Part shown: piece by piece, positions 36,134 to 45,509 of the stretch
Position numbering within the stretch: the first letter of the stretch is position 1
How the letters are laid out: each line of letters starts with the position of its first letter
Assembly (NCBI RefSeq): GCF_000023945.1
Contig: NC_013158.1
Span: 2,108,001-2,172,000 of the forward strand
Direction of reading: 5' to 3'
DNA: 64,000 nucleotides
From: Halorhabdus utahensis DSM 12940
Lineage (GTDB): Archaea; Halobacteriota; Halobacteria; Halobacteriales; Haloarculaceae
Made by a program: the position numbers and the translations under genes
The notes under the pieces: generated by a model
What the model was told of the DNA's origin: nothing
Seen by the model: only the letters and a program-made list of their open reading frames with translations
Databases searched by the model: none

Positions 36134-36260
36134 AACTCGGGTCCGGGCGGGAGCTACATGACGGTTTGGCCTCGCTCGGCGGTCGCGTCGGGCCCGTCCT
36201 CGAAAACTGCAGCCAGCACAGTGTTTACCCGTTGTTCGCCCCAAGCCAGCATAGAACGCC

Positions 36261-36545
36261 ATGAGCGAGTCCACAACCGACGCGTCCGAGGAAGGCGACG
36301 CGACCATCACCCTGTATCGACTCCAGGCCTGCCCGTTCTGTGAGCGCGTTGCGCGGACGCTCTCGGAATACGACCTCGACTATCAGTCACGCTTCGTCGA
36401 GCCGCTGCACTCCGAGCGCAACGCCGTCAAGCGGGTCAGCGGCCAGCGTGCGGTCCCGGTGATCATCGACGAACGCACCGGCGTGACGATGAGCGAGAGC
36501 GAGCGCATCGTCCAGTACCTCGATCGGACCTACGGGGAGGCCTGA
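36261..36545 (+). CDS. Glutaredoxin
   Basis: A 94-residue thiol oxidoreductase with the dithiol active site CPFC (Cys24, Cys27), the cis-proline loop RAVPVIID and a GST-N-like tail (MSESERIVQYLD). Haloarchaea lack glutathione but many make gamma-glutamylcysteine, so the partner thiol may be that. One base separates its stop from the peroxiredoxin-like gene, so the two form an operon. Confidence 0.9.
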   Translation: MSESTTDASEEGDATITLYRLQACPFCERVARTLSEYDLDYQSRFVEPLHSERNAVKRVSGQRAVPVIIDERTGVTMSESERIVQYLDRTYGEA

Positions 36546-36546
36546 C

Positions 36547-37062
36547 ATGGAGTTGCCCTTCGACGTCGTCGACCTCGGCCCGGCCGAGCATCCTCAGTCC
36601 GGCGAAGCGGCCCCGGACTTCGAGCGCCCGCTGGTCACCGATGAGTACTGGGAGGACGTCGCGCTGTCAGATCTCACGGCCGACGGTCCCGTCCTGCTCG
36701 TCTTCTTTCCGATGGACGGGAGTTTCCCGGCGACGTACATCTGGAACGAGATCACCGAGCGCGGGTGGGGCAGCGGCGACGACCTGACCGTCGTCGGGCT
36801 CTCGATCTCCTCGCCCTACGAGCACAAGGACTTCATCGCGGAGGCGGCCCTGCCCTATCGGCTGTTCAGCGACCCACAGAATGGTGTTGCCGAGACCTAC
36901 GGGATCGTCCACGATCTCGACGGGATGGCGGGCGTCAGCGAGCCCCGCCCGGCCGCGTTCCTCATCGACGGAGACCGGACTGTCGAATACGCGTGGGTCG
37001 CGGCGGAATGGCCGGAGTTCCCGGACTACGACGCGATCGCGGCGGCGATCGGCGATCTCTGA
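36547..37062 (+). CDS. Peroxiredoxin-like (AhpC/TSA fold) protein without cysteine
   Basis: A 171-residue protein with the thioredoxin/peroxiredoxin fold: APDFERPLV at the N-terminus, LLVFFPMDGSFPATYIW where the peroxidatic cysteine motif (FxPxxFTxxC) should be, and LFSDPQNGVAETYGIV followed by RPAAFLIDGD. No cysteine occurs anywhere in the protein, so it cannot act as a thiol peroxidase. A binding, chaperone or regulatory role is possible. It is directly downstream of glutaredoxin. Confidence 0.8.
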   Translation: MELPFDVVDLGPAEHPQSGEAAPDFERPLVTDEYWEDVALSDLTADGPVLLVFFPMDGSFPATYIWNEITERGWGSGDDLTVVGLSISSPYEHKDFIAEAALPYRLFSDPQNGVAETYGIVHDLDGMAGVSEPRPAAFLIDGDRTVEYAWVAAEWPEFPDYDAIAAAIGDL

Positions 37063-37103
37063 GCGGCGAGCGACACACAGACGGTGACCGCTCGTTTTCG
37101 CCG

Positions 37104-37262
37104 TCAGACCTCGATCTTGCGGAGTGGTTCCGTCTCCCCGCAGTAGGGACACTGGAAGTCCGCGACGGTGACGTCCTCAGGCATGTCGTAGGTGTAGTGG
37201 AGTTCGACCATGTCGAGTTCGCAGTCGTCGTTCTCGCAGGCGACTTCGAGTGTTTCGGGCAT
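37104..37262 (-). CDS. Small zinc-ribbon protein
   Basis: A 52-residue protein with four cysteines: Cys9 and Cys14 (CENDDC), Cys38 and Cys41 (CPYCGE), likely one zinc site. ATG 37262 (MPETLEVAC) is preferred over the longer frame from 37316, which has no coding character. It is a typical haloarchaeal microprotein; function unknown. Confidence 0.75.
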   Translation of the reverse strand: MPETLEVACENDDCELDMVELHYTYDMPEDVTVADFQCPYCGETEPLRKIEV

Positions 37263-37349
37263 ACGCGTCGGTAGCGGTGGCTCCCGGATAAGCGAGTGGG
37301 TCACGGCAGCGATCAATCCTGGTCAGCCTCGCCACTCCTGAGGTAGAAA

Positions 37350-37757
37350 CGGTGGCTGCGGGGAGTAAGCCCCCTTCTGTTGTCGGCATTCGGCTACGCG
37401 TCCGCGTCGTGTCCAGGCTACCAGTCACGCGGACTTGCACCGGCGAGGATTCGCCGTTCCAGCCGTTCTCGCCCGTCGACGCGCCCTCGGTGGGTTGGGC
37501 TTCCCGTCGTTTGTTCGCCCGGCCGACCGGCCGCCTTGCGGCGGGGATCGACCGCACTTTGTCACTCAGGGGTCACACACCTCATCGGTCGGGGCGAGTG
37601 GTCTCGTTTCTGTTCCAGCGCCGGCGGTCTCCCGCCCCGGGCTTGCGCCCGGTCGCCTGCCCGGACGGTGGGGGGACTTTCCTCATGCCCGTAAGCAGCG
37701 TTCCGACGCTGTCGGAACGCACGTCCCGGGCACGGGAGCCGGGCTCCCGCTGCCACT
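37350..37757 (-). ncRNA. rnpB: RNase P RNA
   Basis: Minus strand, about 408 bases. Conserved region I GAGGAAAGTCC is at 37684-37670; the 3' conserved ACAGAAGGGGGCTTACT is at 37380-37364; the L15-like GGTGCAAGTCC, which pairs with the tRNA CCA end, is near 37444-37430. The 5' end GTGGCAGCGGG can pair with the 3' end CCCGCAGCCAC with one A-A mismatch, giving helix P1. A local stem CGGGAGCC/GGCTCCCG near the 5' end fits P3. It is the catalytic RNA of the tRNA 5'-end processing enzyme. Exact ends are estimates. Confidence 0.9.
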
Positions 37758-37775
37758 CGAGGATAGGCCGGCAGG

Positions 37776-37787
37776 GGGATTAAGGGG
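37776..37787 (-). promoter_or_regulatory. Promoter element of rnpB
   Basis: Minus strand CCCTTAATCCCC is TATA-like and centred about 25 bases before the inferred 5' end of the RNA near 37757. Confidence 0.5.
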
Positions 37788-37820
37788 TTCGATCGGTCGA
37801 CCGCCCGTTGGTTGGGTGGC

Positions 37821-38462
37821 CTAGAGGGCTCCCTTGACTTCCTGGAGGAACTGCTGGGGCGGGAGCGCACCCGTGAACTCGCCGTCGGTCCCGTTGACGT
37901 TGATCTGAGGGACGCCCCGGACGCCGAACTCCTGGGAGAGCTCCATGAACTCCTGGGATTCGACCGAGTTGGCGGTGATGTTCTCGTTGGCCACGGCGAA
38001 GTTGTGGGCCGTCTGGACTGCCTTCGGGCAGTGCGGGCAGGTCGGCGTCACGAAGACGGTGATCTCGACCGGGTCGTCGATTTCGGCGATCTCTTCGAGG
38101 ACGCTCTCGTCGATATCCGGCTCGCCGGTCGAGACCGTGATCATGTCCTGGAGGAACGAACTGAACTCCTGACCCGATGGGATCCCGAAGTACCGGACGC
38201 CATCGATATCCTCACGGGTGATGACCGTCACGGGGCCGCCCTCGTAGCGATCAGCGCCGAGGTCGCTCGCCAGCGGGTCGTCCATGTCGTGGACGCCCAT
38301 CTCGACCGCGTCACTGAGATTGGCAACGTCCTCGACCAGTGCCACCGTCTCTTCACAGTACTCACAATCGTCCTGGGTGAAGACGTGGATGTCGATCGGC
38401 TCGTCCATGTCTTCGAGTAGCTCCGAGACTTCCGCTCTATCGTCGTCGTCGAGTATTGACAT
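37821..38462 (-). CDS. Protein disulfide oxidoreductase with two thioredoxin folds
   Basis: A 213-residue archaeal PDO-type protein. Both thioredoxin-like units have a CxxC site: Cys33/Cys36 (DCEYCEE) and Cys142/Cys145 (TCPHCPK), the latter followed by GVRGVPQINV with the cis-proline. These proteins form or isomerise disulfides, or act as thioredoxin with thioredoxin reductase. ATG 38462 is selected; an A/T-rich TATA (near 38490) precedes it. The downstream neighbour on the same strand is rnpB's promoter region. Confidence 0.88.
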   Translation of the reverse strand: MSILDDDDRAEVSELLEDMDEPIDIHVFTQDDCEYCEETVALVEDVANLSDAVEMGVHDMDDPLASDLGADRYEGGPVTVITREDIDGVRYFGIPSGQEFSSFLQDMITVSTGEPDIDESVLEEIAEIDDPVEITVFVTPTCPHCPKAVQTAHNFAVANENITANSVESQEFMELSQEFGVRGVPQINVNGTDGEFTGALPPQQFLQEVKGAL

Positions 38463-38573
38463 CGTACCTTCGCTAGCAGCTACAGCGCAATTATATTTTG
38501 CGATATACACAATACCACGCAATCAATATGGACAGACCGGACGGTTTCGGATCAGTCCGGAAGACAGGAACGC

Positions 38574-40937
38574 TCACTCCGGGGCCTGAACCGGGATCGT
38601 CACCTCGTCGCCCTCGAGGCCCTCGACGTCGGCCGTGATCGTCACCTCGCCGGGCGAACGATCAGCCTGGACGATCGCCAGCGCCGTTCCGTGGTAGGCC
38701 GACCGCCGGGAGTCGGTGTAGGACTCGTTGCTCGCCAGGTCGCCGTTGTCGACGCCGGCGAGGTCGCCAGCGCCGCTGACGGAGCATTCGATCTCGTGGT
38801 CGGCCCGCGGCACGACGACGCCGTCGTCGTCGACGATCCGCGCGTCGGCGTACACCAGATCCTGCCCGTCGGCCGTGATGGCCTCGCGGTCGGGATCGAG
38901 TTCGACCCGGGCCGGATCGCCCGCCGTCTGGAGTTCGTGAGTCGCGACGACCTCGCCGTCGGTCTCCGCCACGGCCCGCAACGTCCCCGACTCGTAGGGG
39001 ACGTACCACTCGATCATGTGGTCGGGGTTGTCCGCGAGGTGCTGGACGCCGAGGCGCTCGTCGTTCTGATAGAGCGTCACCGTCTCGGCGTTGGTGAACG
39101 TCACGACGTGGACGAACCCGCGGGAGTCCTCGCGGTCGGGGAACGTCCAGTGACCGGCGAGCGCCGGCCAGGACCACGCCGGTCGGGCCGGCGCGCGCTC
39201 GCGAGCAGGATCGAACGCCGCGATCTCGACCATCGGTTCGTCGCTCCAGACGCTCCGATGGAAGGCGGCCGGGGGCTTGGGCACGCCGCAGGTGTCGATC
39301 AAGCCGGTCGGCCAGCCCTTGCTCGGCCACTCGCGCGCCTCTCCGAGATAGTCGAAGCCGCTCCAGATGAACTGCCCCACAACGTCGTCGCGCTCGGCGA
39401 CGTCGAACCACGGGTTCGGCGGGACGAACGCCAGCGGATCGTCGCCCGACCCACGGAAGAACGGCCGGCACTCCGAACCGACGATCGGCACGTCGACGCC
39501 CCGCTCGCGGAGGTCGTCGTAGTGGTGTTCCATGTAGTTGCCCGAGAAGAGATCGACCCGCTCGGCGACCGCCTCGGCGTTCTTGAGGATCCCCTCGTGG
39601 CCGTCGCCCCAGGCCGGGCTGCCGTAGGTCGCCGGCCGCGTCGGATCGAGGTCGTTGGCTGCCTCGACCAGCATTTCCAGATCGTCGAGCATCTCCGCCT
39701 CGCCGTGGTCGTAGCTTTCGTTGCCGACGCTCCAGGCGATCACCGACGGGTGGTTGCGGTCCCGGCGGATCATCGCTGCGAGGTCCTCGCGCCACCACTC
39801 CTCGAAGAATTTCCCGGTCTTCTCGTGACGCCACTTGTCGAACGCTTCGTCGATGACTAGAAAGCCCATCCGGTCACAGAGTTCCAGTAGCTCGGGCTGG
39901 GGCGGATTGTGGGCGGTCCGGATGGCGTTCGCCCCCATCGCTGCCAGAGTTTCGAGTCGGCGTTCGAGCGCGCGCTCGGGCACGGCGGCCCCGAGCGCAC
40001 CGGCGCTGTGATGGAGGTTGACTCCCTTGAGGTTCATCGACTCGCCGTTGAGCAACACCCCCTCGTCGGCCGAGAACGTGACCGTCCGGATGCCGAACTG
40101 CGTCACGTAGTCGTCGACCGGTTCGCCCGTCGTCTCCGCCGTCCCGTCCGGGTCCTGGCGGTGGACGACGCTTCGGACGTGATACCGTTCGGGCGTCTCC
40201 GGCGACCACAACGCGGGCTCCGCGACGGCGAGTTCCTGCTCGAACGTGTGTTGCTGTCCGGCGGCGAATCGCTGCTCGGTCGCGGCCTCGGCGACGACCT
40301 CGCCCGCCGGGTCGTAGACCGTCGTCGAGAGCGTACAGACGGCCGCCTCCTCGGCGTCGTTGGCCACCTCGGTGTGGACGTCTACCCTGGCACGACGCTC
40401 CGTCACGGCCGGCGTGCGGACGTCTGTGCCCCACGGGACCACGTGCAGCGCAGATGTCTCGATCAGGTGGACGTGTCGATAGATACCCGACCCGGAGTAC
40501 CACCGGCAGTTCGGCAGGTCGGTATTGTCGACCCGGACGGCGAGTGTCTCGCTACCCTCGACCCCGCTGACGTCGTGATTGAAACTCGTGTATCCGTTCG
40601 GCCGGTTGCCGACGTGCTCGCCCTTGAGATAGACGTCGCTGTCGCGATAGACGCCGTCAAAGCGAAGGTAGACGGTCTCGCCTTCGACGTCGCTCGGCAA
40701 CTCGCGGCGGTACCACCCGACGCCACCGGGCAGGAACGCCTGCGCGCTGCCGGCCGGACTCTCCGGATCGAACGGTCCCTCGATGCTCCAGTCGTGAGGG
40801 GCCTCGACGGGACGCCAGTCGTCGTCCGCGAAGTCCGGGTCGGCTGCCCCCTCGGCGTCCCCATGGTGAAATCGCCAGCCCGTTTCGAGGCGGCGGGTCC
40901 GTCGATGCTGCTCGGTCGGTCCCGTGAAGGCAGTCAT
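38574..40937 (-). CDS. GH2 family beta-galactosidase
   Basis: A 787-residue glycoside hydrolase. Order: sugar-binding jelly roll (about 14-170, WSIEGPFD, GVGWYRREL), Ig-like domain (about 175-285), TIM-barrel catalytic domain (about 286-580), C-terminal beta domains (about 600-787). Glu407 (WSVGNES) is the acid/base and Glu489 (PIVGSE) the nucleophile of family 2. No signal peptide, so it acts inside the cell on imported oligosaccharides; beta-glucuronidase or mannosidase activity is possible. ATG 40937 lies 24-33 bases after a TATA element, a leaderless start. It stands alone on the minus strand. Confidence 0.9.
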   Translation of the reverse strand: MTAFTGPTEQHRRTRRLETGWRFHHGDAEGAADPDFADDDWRPVEAPHDWSIEGPFDPESPAGSAQAFLPGGVGWYRRELPSDVEGETVYLRFDGVYRDSDVYLKGEHVGNRPNGYTSFNHDVSGVEGSETLAVRVDNTDLPNCRWYSGSGIYRHVHLIETSALHVVPWGTDVRTPAVTERRARVDVHTEVANDAEEAAVCTLSTTVYDPAGEVVAEAATEQRFAAGQQHTFEQELAVAEPALWSPETPERYHVRSVVHRQDPDGTAETTGEPVDDYVTQFGIRTVTFSADEGVLLNGESMNLKGVNLHHSAGALGAAVPERALERRLETLAAMGANAIRTAHNPPQPELLELCDRMGFLVIDEAFDKWRHEKTGKFFEEWWREDLAAMIRRDRNHPSVIAWSVGNESYDHGEAEMLDDLEMLVEAANDLDPTRPATYGSPAWGDGHEGILKNAEAVAERVDLFSGNYMEHHYDDLRERGVDVPIVGSECRPFFRGSGDDPLAFVPPNPWFDVAERDDVVGQFIWSGFDYLGEAREWPSKGWPTGLIDTCGVPKPPAAFHRSVWSDEPMVEIAAFDPARERAPARPAWSWPALAGHWTFPDREDSRGFVHVVTFTNAETVTLYQNDERLGVQHLADNPDHMIEWYVPYESGTLRAVAETDGEVVATHELQTAGDPARVELDPDREAITADGQDLVYADARIVDDDGVVVPRADHEIECSVSGAGDLAGVDNGDLASNESYTDSRRSAYHGTALAIVQADRSPGEVTITADVEGLEGDEVTIPVQAPE

Positions 40938-40960
40938 ACCGTCCGGGTACGAAAACGATC

Positions 40961-40970
40961 GGGTTAAGCG
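40961..40970 (-). promoter_or_regulatory. TATA-like element, leaderless promoter of the GH2 gene
   Basis: Minus strand CGCTTAACCC is centred about 28 bases before the ATG at 40937. Confidence 0.55.
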
Positions 40971-41043
40971 TGGTGACGGTTCTCGGGGCAAAACTGTCGA
41001 TCAACGGGCGAGAAAACGTGCCTACCGTTTCGAAAGCGCTCAG

Positions 41044-41361
41044 TCAGACCTTCGACGCCTGTCGCTGCTGCCAGACTCCGAGGAGTCGGAGGATGATGTC
41101 GAAGAACAGTCCCAGCAGGATGAACGAGAAGCCCCACACACCGAACATCCCTGCCATGATGTTCTGCAACGGTGCCTCGTACACTCCTGGCGCTGCCCCC
41201 GGACCCTGAAGAACCGCTGCTCCGATCACCATCAACAGCGCGCCGAAGATGGCGATCGTGAGCGAGACGTGACTGCTGATCCAGTACCAGACGGCCAGCA
41301 ATACCATCCGGATCCCACTCGCTTCTTGCCTGGCCGAGTTGAGTGCCCGAATCTCTACCAT
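41044..41361 (-). CDS. Small membrane protein
   Basis: A 105-residue protein (MVEIRALNSARQEASG...) with hydrophobic helices at about residues 18-53 (probably two) and 70-96. No conserved family is recognised. Its C-terminal tail is basic (RQASK), putting it on the cytoplasmic side. It separates the GH2 gene from a thermosome gene. Confidence 0.65.
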   Translation of the reverse strand: MVEIRALNSARQEASGIRMVLLAVWYWISSHVSLTIAIFGALLMVIGAAVLQGPGAAPGVYEAPLQNIMAGMFGVWGFSFILLGLFFDIILRLLGVWQQRQASKV

Positions 41362-41475
41362 AGTTCAAACAAACGTAATCGAGTATTTGTATCTTGTGGA
41401 GTCCGGCCGAGCCACTCCCACAGAAACGGTCGAAACCGCAGGTCGACGACAGAACCGAGTGGTGTCTCGACGGCG

Positions 41476-43116
41476 CTACATTCCGGGTGCGCCGCCGTCG
41501 TCGTCGCCGCTCGTCGAGAGATCGCCGGCGGAGACGACGTCGTCGATCCGGAGGATCGTCCGTGCCGCCTCGATCGCTGCGTCGAACGCCGTCGCCTTCA
41601 CACGGCGGGGTTCGACGATTCCCTCGGCGGCTGCGTCGATGAGTTCGCCGCTCTCGGCATCGATTCCGGCGCTCACCTCGCCGTCGGTGTGGCGCGCGCG
41701 GAGGTCGACGAGCGCGTCGATCGGGGAGTGGCCGGCGTTCTCCGCGAGCGTCCGCGGCGAGATGTCGAGCGCGTCGGCGAAGGCCTCGACGGCGAGTTGC
41801 TCGCGCCCGCTGACCCCGTCGGCCGCGTCCTCGAGTGCGAGTGCGAGTTCGATCTCGACCGCTCCGGCCCCCGGCAGGATCTCGCCGTCCTCGATGGCCG
41901 CCGCGAGCACGTCGAGGCTGTCCTCGAGTGCGCGTTCGACCTCGTCGACGACGTGTTCGGTCCCGCCCCGGAGGACGATCGTCCCGGCCACGCTGTCGAC
42001 GTCGGTGAAGGACGTGATCCGCTCGGGTCGGGCGTCACCGCGCCACAGCGGCATCCGAACCCGTTCCTGGCCGACTTCCCCGGCCCGTCCTAGATCCTCG
42101 GGTGTCGCGGCTTCGAGGTCCGAAATCCGCGACGCACCGGTCGCCTCGGCGAGTCGCCGTCGGTCCTCGTCGTCGACACGGCGCAGTGCCAGGATGTCCG
42201 CCTCAGCAAGCAGTTTCTGGGCCGGATCGTCGATCCCGCCCTCCGTGATCAGGACGTCCGCCCCGGTTTCGAGGATGGCCTCGACGTCCTCCTGGATGGC
42301 CGCCTGCTCTTGATCGAGGTACTCGGTCACCTCCTCGAAGTCCGAGACGCGGGTCTCGGTCGCGGTCTCGAGTTCCGGGACTTCGATCTCTCCCTCGTAC
42401 ACCAGTACGTCGGCCTCGGCGAGGTCCGTCGGCATCGCGTCGTGTGGCGGGTTCTTGCTGACGGTGACCCCTTCGATCAGCCGCGAATCGGCGAGGTTGC
42501 TGCCCGCGAAGGTCTTGATCGTGACGGCGTCGCGATCGACCGTGCCGTCCGCCTGCACCGCCGCCCGGATGGCGTCGACGACCAGCGTCGTCAGATGGTC
42601 CTTCTCGGATTCGGCCCCCTTGCCGGTCATCGCTGTCGAGGCGATCGCTTCGAGCGTCTCCGTGTCCTCGGCGTCGAGATCAATCGCCAGGTCGTCGAGG
42701 ACACTCGCGACGTGGTCGCCCGCTTGCTCGAACCCGGCGGTGATCGTCGTCGGGTGCACGTCGTTTTCAAGCAAGTCCTCGGCCGCGTCGAGCAACGCGC
42801 TCGTGAGAATCACCGCCGAGGTGGTGCCGTCGCCGACCTCCTGCTCCTGGCTCTGTGCCACCTCGACGACCATGTTGGCCGCTGGGTGCTCGACCTCCAT
42901 CTCGTCGAGGATGGTGACGCCGTCGTTCGTGACGACAGTGTCGCCCGTCGAGTCGACGAGCATCTTGTCCATGCCTCGCGGACCGAGCGTCGTCCTGACG
43001 GCCTCGCCCATCGCCCGGGCGGCCGTGAGATTCATCGAACGCGCGTCCTTGCCGTCGATGCGCTGGGACTCCTCTGAGAGTACCGAAAGCGTCGGGTCGC
43101 CAGCCTGTTGTGCCAT
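41476..43116 (-). CDS. Thermosome (group II chaperonin) subunit, divergent paralogue
   Basis: A 546-residue chaperonin subunit. ATP-binding and hydrolysis motifs are NDGVTIL, GDGTTSA (the catalytic Asp) and a GAGAVE segment near the nucleotide site. It forms the double-ring ATP-driven protein-folding complex in the cytoplasm. The C-terminus ends GGAPGM without the long GGM tail of the other subunit at 52083, and it is more divergent, fitting a third-type haloarchaeal subunit that may mix into hetero-oligomers. A TATA box gives a leaderless or near-leaderless start. Confidence 0.92.
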   Translation of the reverse strand: MAQQAGDPTLSVLSEESQRIDGKDARSMNLTAARAMGEAVRTTLGPRGMDKMLVDSTGDTVVTNDGVTILDEMEVEHPAANMVVEVAQSQEQEVGDGTTSAVILTSALLDAAEDLLENDVHPTTITAGFEQAGDHVASVLDDLAIDLDAEDTETLEAIASTAMTGKGAESEKDHLTTLVVDAIRAAVQADGTVDRDAVTIKTFAGSNLADSRLIEGVTVSKNPPHDAMPTDLAEADVLVYEGEIEVPELETATETRVSDFEEVTEYLDQEQAAIQEDVEAILETGADVLITEGGIDDPAQKLLAEADILALRRVDDEDRRRLAEATGASRISDLEAATPEDLGRAGEVGQERVRMPLWRGDARPERITSFTDVDSVAGTIVLRGGTEHVVDEVERALEDSLDVLAAAIEDGEILPGAGAVEIELALALEDAADGVSGREQLAVEAFADALDISPRTLAENAGHSPIDALVDLRARHTDGEVSAGIDAESGELIDAAAEGIVEPRRVKATAFDAAIEAARTILRIDDVVSAGDLSTSGDDDGGAPGM

Positions 43117-43137
43117 GTTATAGAGAGGCCACTCGAC

Positions 43138-43148
43138 GGCTATAAATC
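43138..43148 (-). promoter_or_regulatory. TATA box of the divergent thermosome gene
   Basis: Minus strand GATTTATAGCC is centred about 27 bases before the ATG at 43116. Confidence 0.65.
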
Positions 43149-43173
43149 TGTTTTTACATCCACAAACGGCGAG

Positions 43174-43183
43174 ACAAAAAATA
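43174..43183 (-). terminator. T-tract terminator of the ABC transporter operon
   Basis: On the minus strand, TATTTTTTGT follows the dppF stop by about 15 bases; oligo-T runs end archaeal transcription. It lies between dppF and the thermosome promoter. Confidence 0.55.
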
Positions 43184-43196
43184 CCGCCCGTCGACG

Positions 43197-44327
43197 TCAG
43201 TCGTCCGCCGGCTCTTCCTCGTCCAGGCTTGAGGTGAAGCCGAGTTCCTCGCGATCCGTGAGTTCCTCACTGTGCCAGTACTCGTGGTTGTCCAGCGCCC
43301 GGAAGCACTTCGCATCGGTGCCATCGGCGTCGTAGAGGTCCGGGTCCTCTTGTTTACACACCTCGCGAGCGTGCTCACACCGGGTGTGGAACTTACAGCC
43401 TTCCGGCGGATCTGCGGGGTCGGGGATGTCGATCCGGCGGACCGGCGGCTGCATGTGCATGGTCTCGCTGGCCACGTCCGGGTCGGCCGGCGGCGTCGAC
43501 CACCGCAGCACCTTCGTGTAGGGGTGGGTCGGGTTCTCGATGAGCTCGTCGGGATCACCGATTTCGACGATGTCGCCGAGGTACATCACGGCGATGCGGC
43601 CGTCGGACTTCTTCGTGAGATAGCGGGCGTTCGCCAGGTCGTGGGAGACGAACACGAACGAGGTCCCGAACATGTCCTGGAGTTCGAGCAGCAGGTCCAT
43701 CATCTCGACGCGCAGGGAGACGTCCAGCGCCGACACCGCCTCGTCCGCGAGCACGAGGTCGGGATTCGTCAACAGCGCCCGCCCGAGGACGACCCGCTGT
43801 TGTTCGCCGCCCGAGAGCTGGTGGGGGAACCGCTCGGCGTAGTCCTCGACCGGCGTCATCCCGACGTACTCGAGGAAGTGATAGATCGTCTCGAGGCGCT
43901 CGTCGGGGCCGAGTTCCTTGCGCCACCGCTTGAGTGGGTCAGCCAGGGTCGCCCGAACGCGCCGGGAAGAGTTGAGCGCACTCCCCGGGTCCTGGTGGAT
44001 GATCTGCAACGCCTGCTGGATCTCGTCCTTCGAGATCTTGGCGTCGCTCGAGCGGTCCTTCGCCTTCCAGATGTTCTGGCCACGGTACTTGATCGAACCG
44101 CCGGTCGGTCGCTGGAGGCCGATCGCGGCCTTCCCGAGCGTGGTTTTGCCACACCCGCTCTCGCCGACCAGTGCGACGATGTCCTCCTCCTCGACTTCGA
44201 GGGAGATTCCGTCGACGGCCCGAACGATCTCCTCGGAGAGCGCTTTCTCGATAACGCCGCCGGGTTTGAAGTGTACCTCGACGTCCTCCATCGAGAGCAG
44301 TGGTTCGTCTGATTCAGTTTCGCTCAT
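43197..44327 (-). CDS. dppF: Oligopeptide/dipeptide-type ABC transporter ATPase, DppF-like
   Basis: A 376-residue ATPase. Walker A is GESGCGKTT, the ABC signature is LSGGEQQR, Walker B is LVLADEAVSALD, and the OppF-type C-terminal domain has CKFHTRCEHA with further cysteines (possible [4Fe-4S] or zinc site seen in Dpp/Opp ATPases). It pairs with the DppD-like ATPase encoded just upstream (one base gap) to power import of peptides or oligosaccharides. Confidence 0.9.
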   Translation of the reverse strand: MSETESDEPLLSMEDVEVHFKPGGVIEKALSEEIVRAVDGISLEVEEEDIVALVGESGCGKTTLGKAAIGLQRPTGGSIKYRGQNIWKAKDRSSDAKISKDEIQQALQIIHQDPGSALNSSRRVRATLADPLKRWRKELGPDERLETIYHFLEYVGMTPVEDYAERFPHQLSGGEQQRVVLGRALLTNPDLVLADEAVSALDVSLRVEMMDLLLELQDMFGTSFVFVSHDLANARYLTKKSDGRIAVMYLGDIVEIGDPDELIENPTHPYTKVLRWSTPPADPDVASETMHMQPPVRRIDIPDPADPPEGCKFHTRCEHAREVCKQEDPDLYDADGTDAKCFRALDNHEYWHSEELTDREELGFTSSLDEEEPADD

Positions 44328-44328
44328 G

Positions 44329-45435
44329 TTACATGTCCTCCTCTACGACGCCTGAGTGAAGCGAATACGTGATCGTCTCTCGCGACTCTTCCGGATAGAA
44401 GCATGCGGCTACCTGTTCGTCCTCGACGTCCATCAGATCGGGGTCCTCGACGGTACATTGCTCGTCGGCGATCGGACACCGCGGATGATACCGACACCCC
44501 GATGGAATACTCACGGGGTCGGGAGCCGCCCCCTCGATCGGTTGCATCTCTTCGACGACCGAGTCGATGCTCGGCAGTGAACGCAGCAGTGCCCTGGTGT
44601 AGGGATGGGACGCGTTCTTGAGGACTTTGTAGGCAGAGCCGACCTCCACGAACTCGAAGGCGTACAGCACGGCGAGCCGGTCTGCCAGCCCGGCCACCAG
44701 CGGCAGGTCGTGGGTGATGAACAGGATCGTCAATTCGAACTCGTCCTGGAGCTCCCGCAACATTGCGATGATCGAGCGCTGCATCAGCATGTCCAGGGCC
44801 GCGGTCGGCTCGTCCATCACCAGCATCTCCGGCTCGAGGACGAGGCTGAGCGCGATCAGCGCGCGCTGTTTCATCCCGCCGGAGAGTTCGTGGGGGTAGG
44901 ACCCGAACACCCGGTCCGCGTCGAGGTGCAACGCGTCGAAGAGGTCCCGTGCGTGGGTCATTCGCTCGTCTAAATCCGCGTTGTGCGCGCGGATGGTCTC
45001 CTTGAAGTGGGCCCCGATCTTCATGGTGGGGTTGAACGAACTCATCGCGCCCTGGAAGACCATCGCGGCCTCCTCCCATCGGTAGCGCCGCTTCTGTTCT
45101 TTGTTCAGGTCGAGGATCTTGACCGCGCCGTCGGCGTCGGTCGTGATCCCTTGCGGGAGGGTCTTCGGGTTCTCCGGGTAGTAGGTAATCTCGCCAGTCA
45201 GCAAGCCGGGATCCTCGACCACGTCGAGCAGCGACGCGGCGAACATCGACTTCCCGGACCCGGACTCGCCGACGATTCCGATGATCTCGTTGCGGCGGAT
45301 GTCGAGGCTGGCGTGATCCAGTACCGTCGACTGTCCGCGATCCAAGTCGAAGCGCACGGTCGCGTCCTCGACCTCGAGGATGTGGTCCTCAGTCGATACC
45401 TGTCGGCCGTACTGCGTCGGTTCTTCGGTTGCCAT
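44329..45435 (-). CDS. dppD: Oligopeptide/dipeptide-type ABC transporter ATPase, DppD-like
   Basis: A 368-residue ATPase with Walker A GESGSGKSM, signature LSGGMKQR, Walker B LVMDEPTAALD and a C-terminal OppD-type region with CRYHPRCPIA. ATG 45435 (MATEEPTQ) is chosen: GGAGGTG lies six bases upstream, whereas the longer frame would start at TTG 45450 inside that ribosome site. A 74-base gap separates it from the permease gene. Confidence 0.9.
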   Translation of the reverse strand: MATEEPTQYGRQVSTEDHILEVEDATVRFDLDRGQSTVLDHASLDIRRNEIIGIVGESGSGKSMFAASLLDVVEDPGLLTGEITYYPENPKTLPQGITTDADGAVKILDLNKEQKRRYRWEEAAMVFQGAMSSFNPTMKIGAHFKETIRAHNADLDERMTHARDLFDALHLDADRVFGSYPHELSGGMKQRALIALSLVLEPEMLVMDEPTAALDMLMQRSIIAMLRELQDEFELTILFITHDLPLVAGLADRLAVLYAFEFVEVGSAYKVLKNASHPYTRALLRSLPSIDSVVEEMQPIEGAAPDPVSIPSGCRYHPRCPIADEQCTVEDPDLMDVEDEQVAACFYPEESRETITYSLHSGVVEEDM

Positions 45436-45509
45436 ACTTAGCACCTCCAACTCACGTTACTCGGCTCCGGTACGCCCCGATCGGATCCGTCCGTTGTCGT
45501 CTCCAACAC

